Source: Roseiarcus sp963783175
Lineage (GTDB): Bacteria > Pseudomonadota > Alphaproteobacteria > Rhizobiales > Beijerinckiaceae
Length of the DNA: 64,000 nucleotides
Reading direction: 5' to 3'
Assembly (NCBI GenBank): GCA_963783175.1
Contig: CAWANG010000007.1
Coordinates: 124,001 to 188,000, forward strand
Shown here piece by piece: positions 27,919-37,096 of the stretch. The position numbers and the translations under genes are program-made. Every line of letters starts with the position of its first letter. Within the stretch, counting starts at the first letter, position 1. Under the pieces are notes generated by a model, which was given only the letters and a program-made list of their open reading frames with translations, made no database searches and had not been told where the DNA came from.

Positions 27919-28792
27919 GTGGACGGAAGCCGCGATCACCGAGCAAATATTCGTCGGCCGAGGGTAGCGATCGCGCTCGGAGGCGGCGGCGCACGAGGAA
28001 TTGCCCATGTCTTGGCGCTCGAAGCTTTGGACGAAATGGGAATTCGGCCCATAGCCATTGCCGGCACCTCGATGGGCGCTGTCATCGCCGCCGCCTATGC
28101 GGCAGGAATTAAAGGGCGGGCCATTCGCACCCACATACTGCGCGTTTTGCGCAACCGCTCCGACGTCATGGGCAAACTCTTACGGGCCCGAGTTCGGTCG
28201 TTTCGCCGATCTCGTGCTGCGCGGTCGCGGCAACCCTGTGCTTCTGGACCCCGAGATTTGCCTTGACTTGTTTTGGCCCCCCGAGGTGCCAACTCGCTTT
28301 GAGGACCTCGACATCGAGACCATCATTGTGGCGACAAATTATCTCAATCGCAATGAGGTTGCGTATGACGCAGGGCCGCTAAGGCCGGCCGTGGCTGGCT
28401 CAATGGCCATGCCGGGATTGTTTCGTCCGGTCCTATTCGGAGATGGGGTGCTGATCGACGGAGGAGCTGTGAACCCGTTGCCCTATGATCTGTTATTCAG
28501 TCGCGCCGACATCGTCGTTGCGGTCGATGTGACATTTGGGGGTAGACCGCCGAAGCGACGAACTCCATCACCATTTGCGTCCATGTTTGGCGCTGCGCAA
28601 ATCATGCAAGGAGCGATCACCGCTCAAAAAATCAAGCTGCGCCCGCCGGATGTTCTGGTGCGGCCCAAGGTGGAGCATTTCGCAGTGCTCGATTTCTTTC
28701 GGGCGAGCCAAATCTTGCGGGCCGCCGAGCCTAGCAAGGACGAACTCAAATTAATGCTCAGGGAGCGGATGAAAGTGCTCGGGACTGCCTGA
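27919..28792 (+). pseudogene. Patatin-like phospholipase, single frameshift
   Basis: Patatin lipases use a Ser-Asp dyad. The oxyanion loop GGGGARG and the nucleophile elbow GTSMGAV are in the first frame; DGGAVNPLPYDLL with the catalytic Asp is in the second. The switch is near 28185-28200, where SDVMGKLLRARV gives way to GRFADLVLRGRGNPVLLDPE one base later. Removing one base leaves 291 codons, a normal length. I use the GTG at 27919, which has AGCAGG upstream. The end overlaps the convergent fmt gene by 35 bases. It could be a real lesion or an assembly insertion. Confidence 0.8.
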
Positions 28793-29714
28793 AGACCGTG
28801 CCTGGAGCAAGCTTCGCACCTCGCATCAATTCGCGGCCGCTCATCACGGTCTTTCCCGGTCGTTGCCCCTGAAGAACGCGTATCGCGCCTGTCCCGCACG
28901 CGATTCTCATGTCTTCGGAAAGGAGCGTTCCCAGCGGTCCGTTGCCCGTAGTCACTTCGACGCGCAAAAATTTGATGCTTTCCTCACTGCTTCCAATGAG
29001 GACCTTGGAAAAGGCGCCTGGCGCGGGTGAAAGACCGTGAACCTGATTGCGAATTCTCTCCGCGCCCTGCGTCCAATCAATTTCCGCTTCACTCTTCTCA
29101 ATCTTGCGCGCGTAGCAAACGCCGACAGCCGATTGCTCCCGAAACTCGAGTAGACCAGCATCCATCAATCGCAAGGCGCTCACGGATAGCCTAGCCGCAA
29201 TTGGAGCAACACGAGCTGTCAGGTCCCCTGCCGTGTCCTGGGAAAGAATCGGAATGATTTCCCTCATCGCGATCGGCCCTGTGTCGAGACCGGCATCCAT
29301 ACGCATGAGGTCAATGCCCGCTTGCGTATCGCCCGCCATGATCGCCCGTTGGATAGGTGCGGCTCCGCGCCAGCGCGGCAGCAGCGAAGCGTGCAGGTTC
29401 AAACAGCCGAGCCTGGGCGCCGCAAGGATCGGGACCGGCAGCAACAGACCGTAGGCGGCCACGACGGCCACGTCCGCCACGAGGTTGCTTAAGGCTTTTT
29501 GCGCTTCGATGTCGCGCAAGGTCGTCGGCGTGAAGACAGGGATACCTAATGAATCCGCCGCCAGATGAACTGGCGTCTTTCTGATCTCAAGGCCTCGACG
29601 GCCGGCGCGCGCGGGTGCGCGCGTATAGACAGCGACAAGCTCGTGTCCATTCTTCGCGATTTCCAACAACGTCGGAACCGCAAATTCCGGCGTGCCCATG
29701 AAGATGATTCGCAT
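28758..29714 (-). CDS. fmt: Methionyl-tRNA formyltransferase, 318 aa
   Basis: Formylates initiator Met-tRNA. MRIIFMGTPEFAVPTL at the start, the catalytic region NLHASLLPRWRGAAPIQRAI and GLDTGPIA are diagnostic, followed by the C-terminal tRNA-binding domain. The open frame has seven more upstream codons, but the ATG at 29714 gives the family start. In many bacteria def lies immediately before fmt and truA after it; here neither is next to it. Upstream lies phage-derived sequence, downstream the convergent patatin gene. Confidence 0.95.
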   Translation of the reverse strand: MRIIFMGTPEFAVPTLLEIAKNGHELVAVYTRAPARAGRRGLEIRKTPVHLAADSLGIPVFTPTTLRDIEAQKALSNLVADVAVVAAYGLLLPVPILAAPRLGCLNLHASLLPRWRGAAPIQRAIMAGDTQAGIDLMRMDAGLDTGPIAMREIIPILSQDTAGDLTARVAPIAARLSVSALRLMDAGLLEFREQSAVGVCYARKIEKSEAEIDWTQGAERIRNQVHGLSPAPGAFSKVLIGSSEESIKFLRVEVTTGNGPLGTLLSEDMRIACGTGAIRVLQGQRPGKTVMSGRELMRGAKLAPGTVFRQSRALSSAP

Positions 29715-30009
29715 CGGTTGTCGAAAGCGTCCCAAATTCAGATCTTGGAAATCTCATTCTGCCGCAAGTTTTGCGTGGCGGGAAAGAATTTCGTTCACTG
29801 CTTGGGGCCGAAGCGGGATCGCGACGCCAGAGTTCATACGCGGTGCCAATGAAGGTGGACGGCCCGCCTCGCGTCGATAATCTAAAGTTCCTTTTGCAAC
29901 TGCCTCGCGGTTTAGCGTTTCTACTCGTGGTCACGGCGCCGTACGTATTCCCGATCGCCCTTTGGAGGCAAAGCAACACGCTTTTGCGGCGTCCGCAGTA
30001 ATCGACCAG

Positions 30010-30136
30010 TCAAGAAACTCGAGGGTCGAAAGCTCGGTCGAAGCGAACGGCGAGCAACTCCATGCGCTCCCCCAATCGGAGTTCCAGATCATGAATGTCC
30101 GCGCGACTGGGCAACGCGAGTAAGCAGTCAAGAAAA
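30010..30136 (-). pseudogene. Coding remnant beyond the left end of the phage module
   Basis: A short open frame on the minus strand reads LLALPSRADIHDLELRLGER and then MELLAVRFDRAFD before a stop. The helical, charged pattern looks like part of a small coiled-coil protein of the kind common near phage or chromosome junctions in alphaproteobacteria, but it has no usable start: its upstream end runs into the 17-bp repeat at the end of the portal gene. I read it as a truncated gene. The remainder of the fmt-portal gap (29715-30009) shows nothing convincing. Confidence 0.35.
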
Positions 30137-31450
30137 TGTTCGTGTTTTGTTCTTTGCCCCGGAATCCGCGACGTTTGGCGGCGCCTCGATCAGCGCCGGT
30201 CCGAGCCCTAGCTCCGCCCGCGCCTCCTCGCGCGTCTTGATGCCGGCCCCGACCAGAATCTCCAGCGTCTGCGCCTGCTGCAGCGGATCGACCGCGTCGT
30301 CGCCGACCCAGACGAATTCGAGCCCGGGCTCGTTCATGCACTCCTGGATTACCCGGTCGAACGCGCTCTTGATCCAGTTCTTGAGCGGCACGAGCCCTTC
30401 CTGGGTCGCCTGCATGCGCAAGGTCTCGCTCGTCGCCCGGTTGACCTGGGTCACGAACGGCGAAGCGGGCACGGAGAACGCGTAGCAGATGATCCGCGCC
30501 AGCCACTCGTCGTACTGGTCTTTCAGCGGCGGCTGGCGGGTTTCGATCAGCTTGAAATCGGCGGGCATGAACTTGGTCATGCGTCTTCGCGCGAGGTTGC
30601 CGCTCATCAGCGCGTCGAAATAGTCCTGGAACGACCGGATCTGGTCGGCCGTCCATTCCTTGGGGAGCGTCGCGAAGGCGTCGGGCGAGGAGCCGGTCTT
30701 GTAATAGTCGAGGGTCGCAGCGTCGCGCCTCAGCGCGATATTGACGGTGAGCGCGATCTGCTCGACCGGGCCCATCCCGTAGAGCCGGTGGGCGCGGAGG
30801 TTGCGTGGCAAGTAGATGAGCTCGTCGGCCGAGAAGTCGGCTGCCGGCACGCCCTTGAGGATCTGCTGATAGGCGGGGTCGGGCGCTTCCGGCGCCCGCC
30901 CGTCCTCGCCGATCAGGGGCTTGATCGTTGCGCCATCGATGATGTCGAGCGAATAGAGTGAGCCGCCTCGGGCGTAGCGCGGATAGATGGTCGCCGCGTC
31001 GATGACCAGCATCTCCTCGACCAGCATCCTGAGCCAGTCCGCGAACGAATGACGCCGGTCGGGGCGGGCGAGAAAGCGCGCGACGGCGTCGATGTTCTTC
31101 GACAGGTCCGGCGTGTCGGCGCGCGCTCGCGCTCGCACAGCGTAGCTCTGGCCGGCGATCTGGTCCTTGCGGGTTTCAATGACCGCCCTTAGGAGCGGCA
31201 GCGCGTCGGCGAGGCCGCGCAATTCGGCGAACGAGACGCCGTCCTCGGCGCGCGGGATATAGTTGAGGTTAGCGCCAAACGGATAGTCGAACTGCCGCCC
31301 CTTGACCTCGGGGGGCGCCATCGGCGCGAGCGGCTGCAGTGGCCCGAACCAGGTGTCCGGCGAGACGCCGGTAATGGCGTAGCGGGTCGCCTGGGCGAGG
31401 CGCGCGAAAACGCTTGGGGGCAGGGGCCGTCTAAGGGCGTCGTCCGACAT
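30128..31450 (-). CDS. Phage portal protein, 440 aa
   Basis: Portal proteins form the dodecameric ring through which DNA is packaged. The sequence shows portal features: LPLLRAVIETRKDQIAGQSY, YPRYARGGSLYSLDIIDGAT, RLYGMGPVEQIALTVNIALRR, RIICYAFSVPASPFVTQVNR and an ETLRMQATQEGLVPLKNWIK stretch. Length is normal for HK97-type portals. I start at the ATG at 31450 (MSDDALRR), which has AAGGAA upstream; the frame has 11 more codons before it. The last residues (NKTRTFS) are encoded by the 17-bp LexA-like repeat and look like a fusion, so the natural C-terminus may be cut. Confidence 0.85.
   Translation of the reverse strand: MSDDALRRPLPPSVFARLAQATRYAITGVSPDTWFGPLQPLAPMAPPEVKGRQFDYPFGANLNYIPRAEDGVSFAELRGLADALPLLRAVIETRKDQIAGQSYAVRARARADTPDLSKNIDAVARFLARPDRRHSFADWLRMLVEEMLVIDAATIYPRYARGGSLYSLDIIDGATIKPLIGEDGRAPEAPDPAYQQILKGVPAADFSADELIYLPRNLRAHRLYGMGPVEQIALTVNIALRRDAATLDYYKTGSSPDAFATLPKEWTADQIRSFQDYFDALMSGNLARRRMTKFMPADFKLIETRQPPLKDQYDEWLARIICYAFSVPASPFVTQVNRATSETLRMQATQEGLVPLKNWIKSAFDRVIQECMNEPGLEFVWVGDDAVDPLQQAQTLEILVGAGIKTREEARAELGLGPALIEAPPNVADSGAKNKTRTFS
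30137..30153. promoter_or_regulatory. GTTC-N7-GTTC site (LexA-box pattern), left copy
   Basis: TGTTCGTGTTTTGTTCT contains GTTC-GTGTTTT-GTTC, the direct-repeat pattern bound by LexA in alphaproteobacteria. It lies inside the last codons of the portal gene. An identical 17-mer is at 35435-35451 at the other end of the phage module, with unrelated flanks. It could be an operator, or a short recombination or attachment core. Confidence 0.5.
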
Positions 31451-31630
31451 CGAATCGGTTCCTTGGCGCTCCCTTTCCCGCATAGGGTGTCCGGAAGGAC
31501 GCCCGTCTTTCGACGGGCTACGCGGTAGGGGGTTGGGGTGAGGGTTTGAATCCGCAGGGCGCCTTTGCCTTCCGTTAGGGATTGGCGCCTAGATTGGGCG
31601 TGCAGGGCTCACGCGAGAGTGGGAAGGGTC

Positions 31631-31966
31631 ATGCGCCAATCGATAGCGCTCGCTGCGATCGCCATTGGCCTGCCGGCGCTCGCTCAGGCGGCGCCGCGCT
31701 GGACGTTCTGTGTCGCCGCATCGAAGAGCGGCGCCGACGTCTGGATCACCGACGTGTTCGTCGCCGAGCGCGACCGCGTCGAGCTCGAAAGCGCGTTCAA
31801 GGCCGTGGTCGAGCGAATGGGCGCGCGCGCCGACGCCCAATGTCCGCAGCCGCGCGACGACAAGACCGAGGCCGTCAACGCCCAGTTCGAGGCCGAGGAG
31901 TTCAACCGCAAGCTCGGCGCGACGCTGCACGCCGTGCTCGCCGGCGAGTTCCCGCCGCGGCGGTAG
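31631..31966 (+). CDS. Small exported protein of unknown function, 111 aa
   Basis: The only rightward gene in the phage module. It begins MRQSIALAAIAIGLPALAQA, a clear Sec signal peptide with an AQA-type cleavage site, followed by a compact soluble domain (PRWTFCVAASKSGADVW, ITDVFVAERDRVELE). Two cysteines remain after cleavage. The open frame runs 66 bases further up, but the signal peptide decides the start. I do not recognise the family; its place between the portal and the other small phage genes suggests a phage-borne accessory. Confidence 0.6.
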   Translation: MRQSIALAAIAIGLPALAQAAPRWTFCVAASKSGADVWITDVFVAERDRVELESAFKAVVERMGARADAQCPQPRDDKTEAVNAQFEAEEFNRKLGATLHAVLAGEFPPRR

Positions 31967-32022
31967 CCCCGCTCCTCCCCGGGCTTGACCCGGGGATCGG
32001 GAGAAGGGTCGAGGCGAGGAGA

Positions 32023-32358
32023 CTAATTGCCTCGGCCGCCGCGCCCTTCATAGGCGTTCGCGTCGACCTCCGGATCACGATCGCCGCCCTTGAACTCGAT
32101 CACGGCAAGAGCAAGGGCTGGAACGAGAAGCGAGACAAGCCCAAGCCCCGGGATCATCGACGATCCAATAGCGGCGATCATATAGGGCGCGATGATCGGC
32201 GCGAGCTCGGACGCAAGCTCTTCGAGGCTCTTCTCGGCGGCCTCGTCGGCTTTGCTGTCGGCGAACCTGCTCGCGATCGCCTCGGCAATCGCGAGCCAGT
32301 CGACATTGGCGGCGGCGCGAATGATGCGCTCCACGTCCGCCGCCGAGGCGGCAGACAT
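32023..32358 (-). CDS. Hypothetical phage-module protein with a hydrophobic segment, 111 aa
   Basis: An acidic, alanine-rich N-terminus (ADVERIIRAAANVDWLAIAE and ASRFADSKADEAAEKSLEEL) precedes a hydrophobic region (LGLVSLLVPALALAVIEF) that could be one membrane span. Its ATG shares one base with the stop of the upstream gene (TGATG), so the two are coupled. No recognised family. The position between terminase and portal suggests a structural or packaging accessory, but this is inference. Confidence 0.6.
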   Translation of the reverse strand: MSAASAADVERIIRAAANVDWLAIAEAIASRFADSKADEAAEKSLEELASELAPIIAPYMIAAIGSSMIPGLGLVSLLVPALALAVIEFKGGDRDPEVDANAYEGRGGRGN

Positions 32359-32729
32359 CACAGACCGAACAAGCCGGAGGGATTGCTGGCCTGAGCGAGC
32401 GCCGACTGGATGGCCGCGATGGCGCCGGCGACCGCAACCGGGTTTGACTGGACATCAGGATTGGCGAGCATCGCGAGCTGTGGCCCGACCGAAGCCGGAA
32501 GCTGGGCCTGCATCCCCTCAAGGCTATTGAGGGCCAGCGCCGCGCCCATCGCGTTCTTTTGCAAGAGCGCCATCTGGAAAGCGTTCAACTGAGCCGTCGC
32601 GGTCGTATAGACCGAATGGCTGTTTGTAAGCGCCGAAATGACGTTGCTGGCGGCCGTCGAGACCGACGGGTTTGCGGCAGCCGTGGCCGCGGCCTGGAGG
32701 GCGGAGAGAGCAGCAGAAATTGCGGACAT
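32358..32729 (-). CDS. Hypothetical alanine-rich phage-module protein, 123 aa
   Basis: Low-complexity helical protein rich in Ala, Ser, Gln and Asn (ISAALSALQAAATAAANPSV, AFQMALLQKNAMGAALALNS). No catalytic motif and no signal peptide. AAGGA-like bases precede the ATG. It is coupled to the next gene downstream. Unknown function. Confidence 0.6.
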   Translation of the reverse strand: MSAISAALSALQAAATAAANPSVSTAASNVISALTNSHSVYTTATAQLNAFQMALLQKNAMGAALALNSLEGMQAQLPASVGPQLAMLANPDVQSNPVAVAGAIAAIQSALAQASNPSGLFGL

Positions 32730-32805
32730 CAGATATTTCCTTCGGAGATGAATATTTGCGCGGGAGACCGCCCGCGCTCGGGAGTTTTACGAGGCGAAGG
32801 CTGGA

Positions 32806-33228
32806 TTAGGGTCGAGCGGACGCACTCGTCCCGGCCGGATTGACCGCCGTCATCTTCGTCTGCGCGCGGCCGATCGCCTTGATGACCTCCTGCTTGACCT
32901 GACCGCCGGTCAGTCCGAGCTTGGCGATGATCGCCGGCGCGTTGTCAGCGAGGTTATTTGCGATCGCCGCCACGACGGGATTGTCGATGCTGTATTTGCC
33001 GGTCGCGAGGTTGTTCTCCGCCGTCGCAATCGCCACCTGCACTTCCGCGTCGGCAGCTTTTTCGAGCCGCGCCTGAGTGTCGGGCGCGAAGGCGATCCCC
33101 GTCGCGCGGGCGAGGAACGCGAACAGGATGCCGCCGAGCCCGATCACAAGACCCGACGCGGCGGCGTTGACGAGGGGCGACAGGGCCGAAACGATCGGCG
33201 CCGCCGCGATTGCGGTTTCTGACATCAT
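32806..33228 (-). CDS. Hypothetical membrane-anchored phage-module protein, 140 aa
   Basis: Begins MMSETAIAAAPIVSALSPLV, then one membrane segment (GLVIGLGGILFAFLARA) and a helical tail with repeated VAIATAENN / VVAAIANNLAD-like stretches. AAAGGAGAA lies just before the two ATGs, fixing the start at 33228, although the frame is open 210 bases further up. A holin-like or tail-associated role is possible, but nothing in the sequence proves it. Confidence 0.6.
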   Translation of the reverse strand: MMSETAIAAAPIVSALSPLVNAAASGLVIGLGGILFAFLARATGIAFAPDTQARLEKAADAEVQVAIATAENNLATGKYSIDNPVVAAIANNLADNAPAIIAKLGLTGGQVKQEVIKAIGRAQTKMTAVNPAGTSASARP

Positions 33229-33438
33229 GATTCTCCTTTGGGGGACTAGCGGGTTCGGCGGCGCGCGCCGAAAAGGGGCGCCGCTAGGCTGAATCACCGG
33301 CGTGTTCGCCGCCGGTCGTCGTACGAATGCTCGGAGCGACGGCGGCGCTCGTTCGGGGGCGGCCGAGGGGGATTTAAGCTTAGCGCTACCCTTGTCCCAG
33401 GCCTGGCGCTTCCCTCGAAGGACGCGCCAGTGGGCCAA

Positions 33439-34844
33439 CTACTCTCCCGACTTCGCCGACCAGAACTCCATCATCCCCCCCGCGCCCCGCCGGTCGAGCC
33501 CAAGGAGGTCGGCGAGCGCCCAGACGAGCGCGTCAGCGCGGTCGGGCGAATAGCCGGCGCTCCGGCGGTCGAAGTCGGGGGTCAGCGCGCAGAGCTGGTC
33601 CTCGAGCTTGCCGAACGCGCCGACGTGAAAGACGAGCCCGCGTTCGTAGGCTGCCGCGATCGGCTCGGCGCGCAGGAACTTGCCGCGCGTCGCGTGAACC
33701 GCGCGCACCGGCAGATTGGGCTCGCTCTGACGCAGGACCTCGGTCACCATGTCGCCGCCGTTGTTGATTTCGGCGACCACGCGGTTGGCCTTAAAGCCGC
33801 GATAGGCGGCGCCGACCCGCGCCGCCCACCCGCCCGGCGTATCGCCCTGGCTGGTGAGGTCGGCGAGCACGTATAAGAGGCCGCCCTCCGCTCTCGCGGC
33901 GACGACGAGCCCGCATTCGTCAGACTTGGCCGATGAGCGCGCGGGCGGATCGACCGCGATCACGATTTCGGCGAATTCGCTCGGCGCCGCCTGCGGCCGG
34001 ACGCGCTGGCGCTCGATAAGCGCCCGCGTCCACAAGGCCCCGGGCGTCTCGTCGACGATTTCGGCCATGAGCTCCTGGCGCCCGATCGGGCGCCCCTGGT
34101 AGCGCGCGGTGATGCGTTCGAAGAACGCCCGCGCCAGGTGGGCCTTGTTGTCGAAGGTTGAGCCGCGGGTGACGATGGTGTCCTTGTCCACGGCGAGCGC
34201 CTTGATGATCTTGGTCGGACGCGGCGTGGTGGTTACGACCGCCTGGGGCTTATCTCCGAGTCTCAAGCCCAAGAGCGCCTGATCGAACGCGTCGGGCTCC
34301 CGCCAAGCGGCGAGCTCGTCGCACCACAGCTTCATGTGCTGCTTGCCCCTAAGTCGATCGGGCTCTTCGGCGGAGAAGAGCCAGCTCACCGCCCCGTTCG
34401 GCCATTCGAGCCGCTGGTCGGCGGCGAGGAAGCGCGGCCGTTCGTCGCGCCGGCAGCAGGCGAGAATGCCGGATTCGCCAGTGATCATCGTGTCGCGCAC
34501 GTCGGCGACGGTCGCGCCGATCAGGTTGACGATCGGGTAGGTCTTTACCCAGTGACGCACGGCTTCGGCGCCCGCCCGCGTCTTGCCGGCGCCGCGGCCG
34601 GCAAGAATGAGCCAGATGATCCAGTCGCCGGACGGGGCGCCTGATCGGAGCGAGCCCAAAACGCCCAATCATGAAACAATTGCTCGCATTCGAGCGGCGT
34701 CATCGATTCGATGAGCCGGACGCGGGCCCCCGGTTCGAGGTTAAGAATGTCGCTGACCCGCTCGATCCTTGCGCCCGGCGCGAGGTCGGGGCGGCGCTGG
34801 CGGGGGCGCCGGGCGCTGGCGCTCGTCTCCGCTTCGTCGCTCAT
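33439..34844 (-). pseudogene. Phage terminase large subunit, single frameshift near 34645
   Basis: Packaging ATPase-nuclease. Walker A is LAGRGAGKTRAGAE, Walker B is MKLWCDELAAW, and the nuclease domain shows VIAVDPPARSSAKSDECG, VVAEINNGGD and the late YSPDRADALVWALADLL. It resembles gp2 of gene transfer agents. The first 66 residues (MSDEAETSASARR to FHDWAFWARSDQAP) are in another frame from the rest (SGDWIIWLILAGRG). Adding one base in the CCCC run of the junction restores a 469-codon gene, so a homopolymer miscount is likely. The ATG overlaps the small-subunit stop (ATGA). Confidence 0.85.
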
Positions 34845-35281
34845 TCCGCCGGTTGCTCCGCTTCGAGGCGGGCCGCGACGTCGTTGAGCTTTTGGATCAG
34901 CCGCGCGCGGGCCTCCTCCGAATAGGGCTCGGCGCTCTGAGCTTTGATGAATCCCGGCAGCCGGTCGAGCGAATTGACGATCATGAGCGCGCGGTCGATC
35001 GCCTCCAAGTCGCCGTCCTGGACCCGGCCGATGAGCTTCAGGATCATGGCGTCGAGCCGGGCAAGCTGCAGCCGGGCGAATTCCTCGACCGGCGCGACCC
35101 AGAGCCGGCGCAATTCGTCGCGCAGCAGGTTCTCGATGCGATTGCGGGTGATCTTTCGCTTCGCCCCGATTTCCTCGGTGCCGGCGCATGCGTCCGGCGA
35201 GGCGAGAAAGCCGCGGGGGCGCGTCGGCGCGGAGCGTCTCGATTGGGTCGATGGATTCGCGTCGGTCATAGGCGCCTGCAT
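34841..35281 (-). CDS. Probable phage terminase small subunit, 146 aa
   Basis: Placed directly upstream of and overlapping the large subunit, as small terminases are. The middle contains KRKITRNRIENLLRDELRRL, a helix-turn-helix-like basic stretch, and the rest is helical (LDAMILKLIGRVQDGDLEAI, ALMIVNSLDRLPGFIKA). The start is the ATG at 35281 or the one at 35269 (MTDANPS). Identity rests on position and general character, since small terminases are poorly conserved. Confidence 0.65.
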   Translation of the reverse strand: MQAPMTDANPSTQSRRSAPTRPRGFLASPDACAGTEEIGAKRKITRNRIENLLRDELRRLWVAPVEEFARLQLARLDAMILKLIGRVQDGDLEAIDRALMIVNSLDRLPGFIKAQSAEPYSEEARARLIQKLNDVAARLEAEQPAE

Positions 35282-35434
35282 GGAATGATTGGAGAGCGAG
35301 CGCGCGCGGGCGCGCCGCGGCGGCTCGGGCGGGTAAGAAAAGTGTCCTGCGGTGGGAGAAAGCGAGCCGTCGCGGAGGTCGCACGTCTCGAACTTGCATC
35401 ACTATGCCGCTACCGGCGTCAAAGCGCAAGCTTT

Positions 35435-35451
35435 TGTTCGTGTTTTGTTCT
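35435..35451. promoter_or_regulatory. GTTC-N7-GTTC site (LexA-box pattern), right copy
   Basis: The same 17-mer as at 30137-30153, about 150 bases upstream of the terminase genes in their transcription direction. As an operator it could put the packaging module under SOS control. As a recombination core it would mark the right end of the remnant. The rest of the gap 35282-35823 contains the second dispersed repeat and no gene I can support. Confidence 0.5.
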
Positions 35452-35626
35452 AAAAGACGGCAGTCACGGCCGAGTTAGCCCAGCAGTTTCAATGCGTTGC
35501 CTGTCTTTCTGAGAACCTGACGCAGGCGATACGATCGACGAACTATTGCAGAAAATCTGAATTCATGATACGGTCTTTTTATTCCCCTGCCGCGCCCGGC
35601 GGACGAGCGGCGGAAAGAAAGGAGCA

Positions 35627-35700
35627 TTTTTTTGGCCCGGGGGGTCTGCGCAACTCTCTGAAAAGGCTCAATTCCGACAAGGGAATCCAAACAAATAGGG
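35627..35700 (+). repeat. Dispersed intergenic repeat, copy 2
   Basis: Same element as copies 1 and 3: GGCCCGGGGGGTCTGCGCAA, a GAAAAGGCTCAATTCCG stretch and GGGAATCCAA. It lies 124 bases upstream of corA, in the same orientation as copy 3 downstream of corA. Confidence 0.7.
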
Positions 35701-35823
35701 CCTGTTTCACCGCGCCCAAACGCGACCCTTGCGCCGGCGACGATCGCCGGCCTTCGGCAAAGCGACACGAAATGGTGTAACTCTGCGCGCGCCTCAATTC
35801 GGCGCTTTCGCGGGGCGTTCGCC

Positions 35824-36921
35824 GTGATCATTGTCCACTATGTCGCCAAAACCGTCGCAGACGCGGCGGCGATCGCGCCGGTCGCGCGGAAGGTTCTAGA
35901 CGTTGGCGACCCGGTTCCGCCCGGCGCCGTGTGGCTCGATATGGTCGAGCCGACTGCCAGCGAGGACCAGAAGGTCGAACTCTATCTCGGCTGCAAGGTG
36001 CCCTCGCGCGCTGATCCTGATTTCACCGAGCCGCCCGAATCCTATTACGCCGAGAACGGGGTGCGCTACTTGTACGGAAGCTTCGTCAGCGAGCCGGAAA
36101 ACACGCCCGACGTCACCGGCGTCACCTTCGTCCTGACGCCCAGCACGCTGGTCACCGTGCGCTACGATCCCGGCGATGCATTCGAGCTCTTCGGGCAAAA
36201 GCTCTGCAAATCAGGCGCCCAGGCGCTGCACCCCGATGCGGTCGCCGTCGGCCTCGTCAACACCATCGTCAACCGTTCCGCCCGGGCGCTGAACACGGTC
36301 GGCGTCGAGCTGGACTCGATCGCGAGCAGGGTCTTCCGCGCTAAGGGCGACCAGAGCGGGCGGAGCAAGATCTATTCAGCCACCCTCGACGCGCTCGGGC
36401 GCGAGGACGAGAAGATCTCGAACCTGCGCGAAAGCCTGGTGTCGATCGAGCGGCTGCTGCTGTTCCTGTTGTCGGAAGGACGCTCCGCCGACGCGCCGAA
36501 GCCGATGCGCGAGGCGACGAAGGCGGCGCTGCGCGACCTGCAGTCGCTGGAGCAGGACGCGGGCTTCAAGGCGCAGAAGGTGCAGTTCCTGCTCGACGCG
36601 ACGCTCGGCCTCATCAACCTGGCGCAAAACGACATCATCAAGCTCTTCTCGGTGCTCGCGGTCATCTTCATGCCCCCGACTGTGATTGCTTCGATCTACG
36701 GCATGAATTTCAAGGAGATGCCCGAGCTCGAATGGCGCTGGGGCTATCCGCTGGCGATCTGCCTCATGATCGCCGCGGCCATCGGGCCTTGTGTGTTCTT
36801 CCGCTGGAAGATGGCTGTAGCGCGCGCTCTGAATATGCGCGAACATGGTTGTTCCATGGAAAAAGGCGAACACGCGGGAACAGGAGGGCTCAGTGGACGA
36901 CCGCCTCGAAGTGAGCCGTGA
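35824..36921 (+). CDS. corA: CorA-family divalent metal transporter, 365 aa
   Basis: Pentameric Mg/Co channel. The N-terminal cytoplasmic domain leads into a long stalk helix and two C-terminal membrane segments. The signature GMN motif is present (SIYGMNFKEMP), followed by the second span (YPLAICLMIAAAIGPCVFF). The start is the GTG at 35824 (MIIVHYVAKTVADA). About 30 residues after the last span (ALNMREHGCSMEKGEHAGT) form a long polar tail that CorA usually lacks. The gene is bracketed by two direct copies of the intergenic repeat. Confidence 0.92.
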   Translation: MIIVHYVAKTVADAAAIAPVARKVLDVGDPVPPGAVWLDMVEPTASEDQKVELYLGCKVPSRADPDFTEPPESYYAENGVRYLYGSFVSEPENTPDVTGVTFVLTPSTLVTVRYDPGDAFELFGQKLCKSGAQALHPDAVAVGLVNTIVNRSARALNTVGVELDSIASRVFRAKGDQSGRSKIYSATLDALGREDEKISNLRESLVSIERLLLFLLSEGRSADAPKPMREATKAALRDLQSLEQDAGFKAQKVQFLLDATLGLINLAQNDIIKLFSVLAVIFMPPTVIASIYGMNFKEMPELEWRWGYPLAICLMIAAAIGPCVFFRWKMAVARALNMREHGCSMEKGEHAGTGGLSGRPPRSEP

Positions 36922-37096
36922 CCGGCCCCCTGGCCGCGATCATTATCTTGCGCGGAACTCGGCTGTAAATCGCGCCGGGGCTCGGCCGAGTCGGATTTTC
37001 CTTTGCGTAAATCAGAAGCCGTGGTACGGTGGCCAATCACCGACTGAAGCGCCCCTCGCGCAACGGCCAACGGCGGACAAAGGAGCAAGAGAGAAA

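Noticed and set aside
29849..30001. Small plus-strand open frame with a hydrophobic stretch between fmt and the phage remnant
   Set aside because: No supporting ribosome-binding site or relatives that I recognise; the composition is unremarkable.
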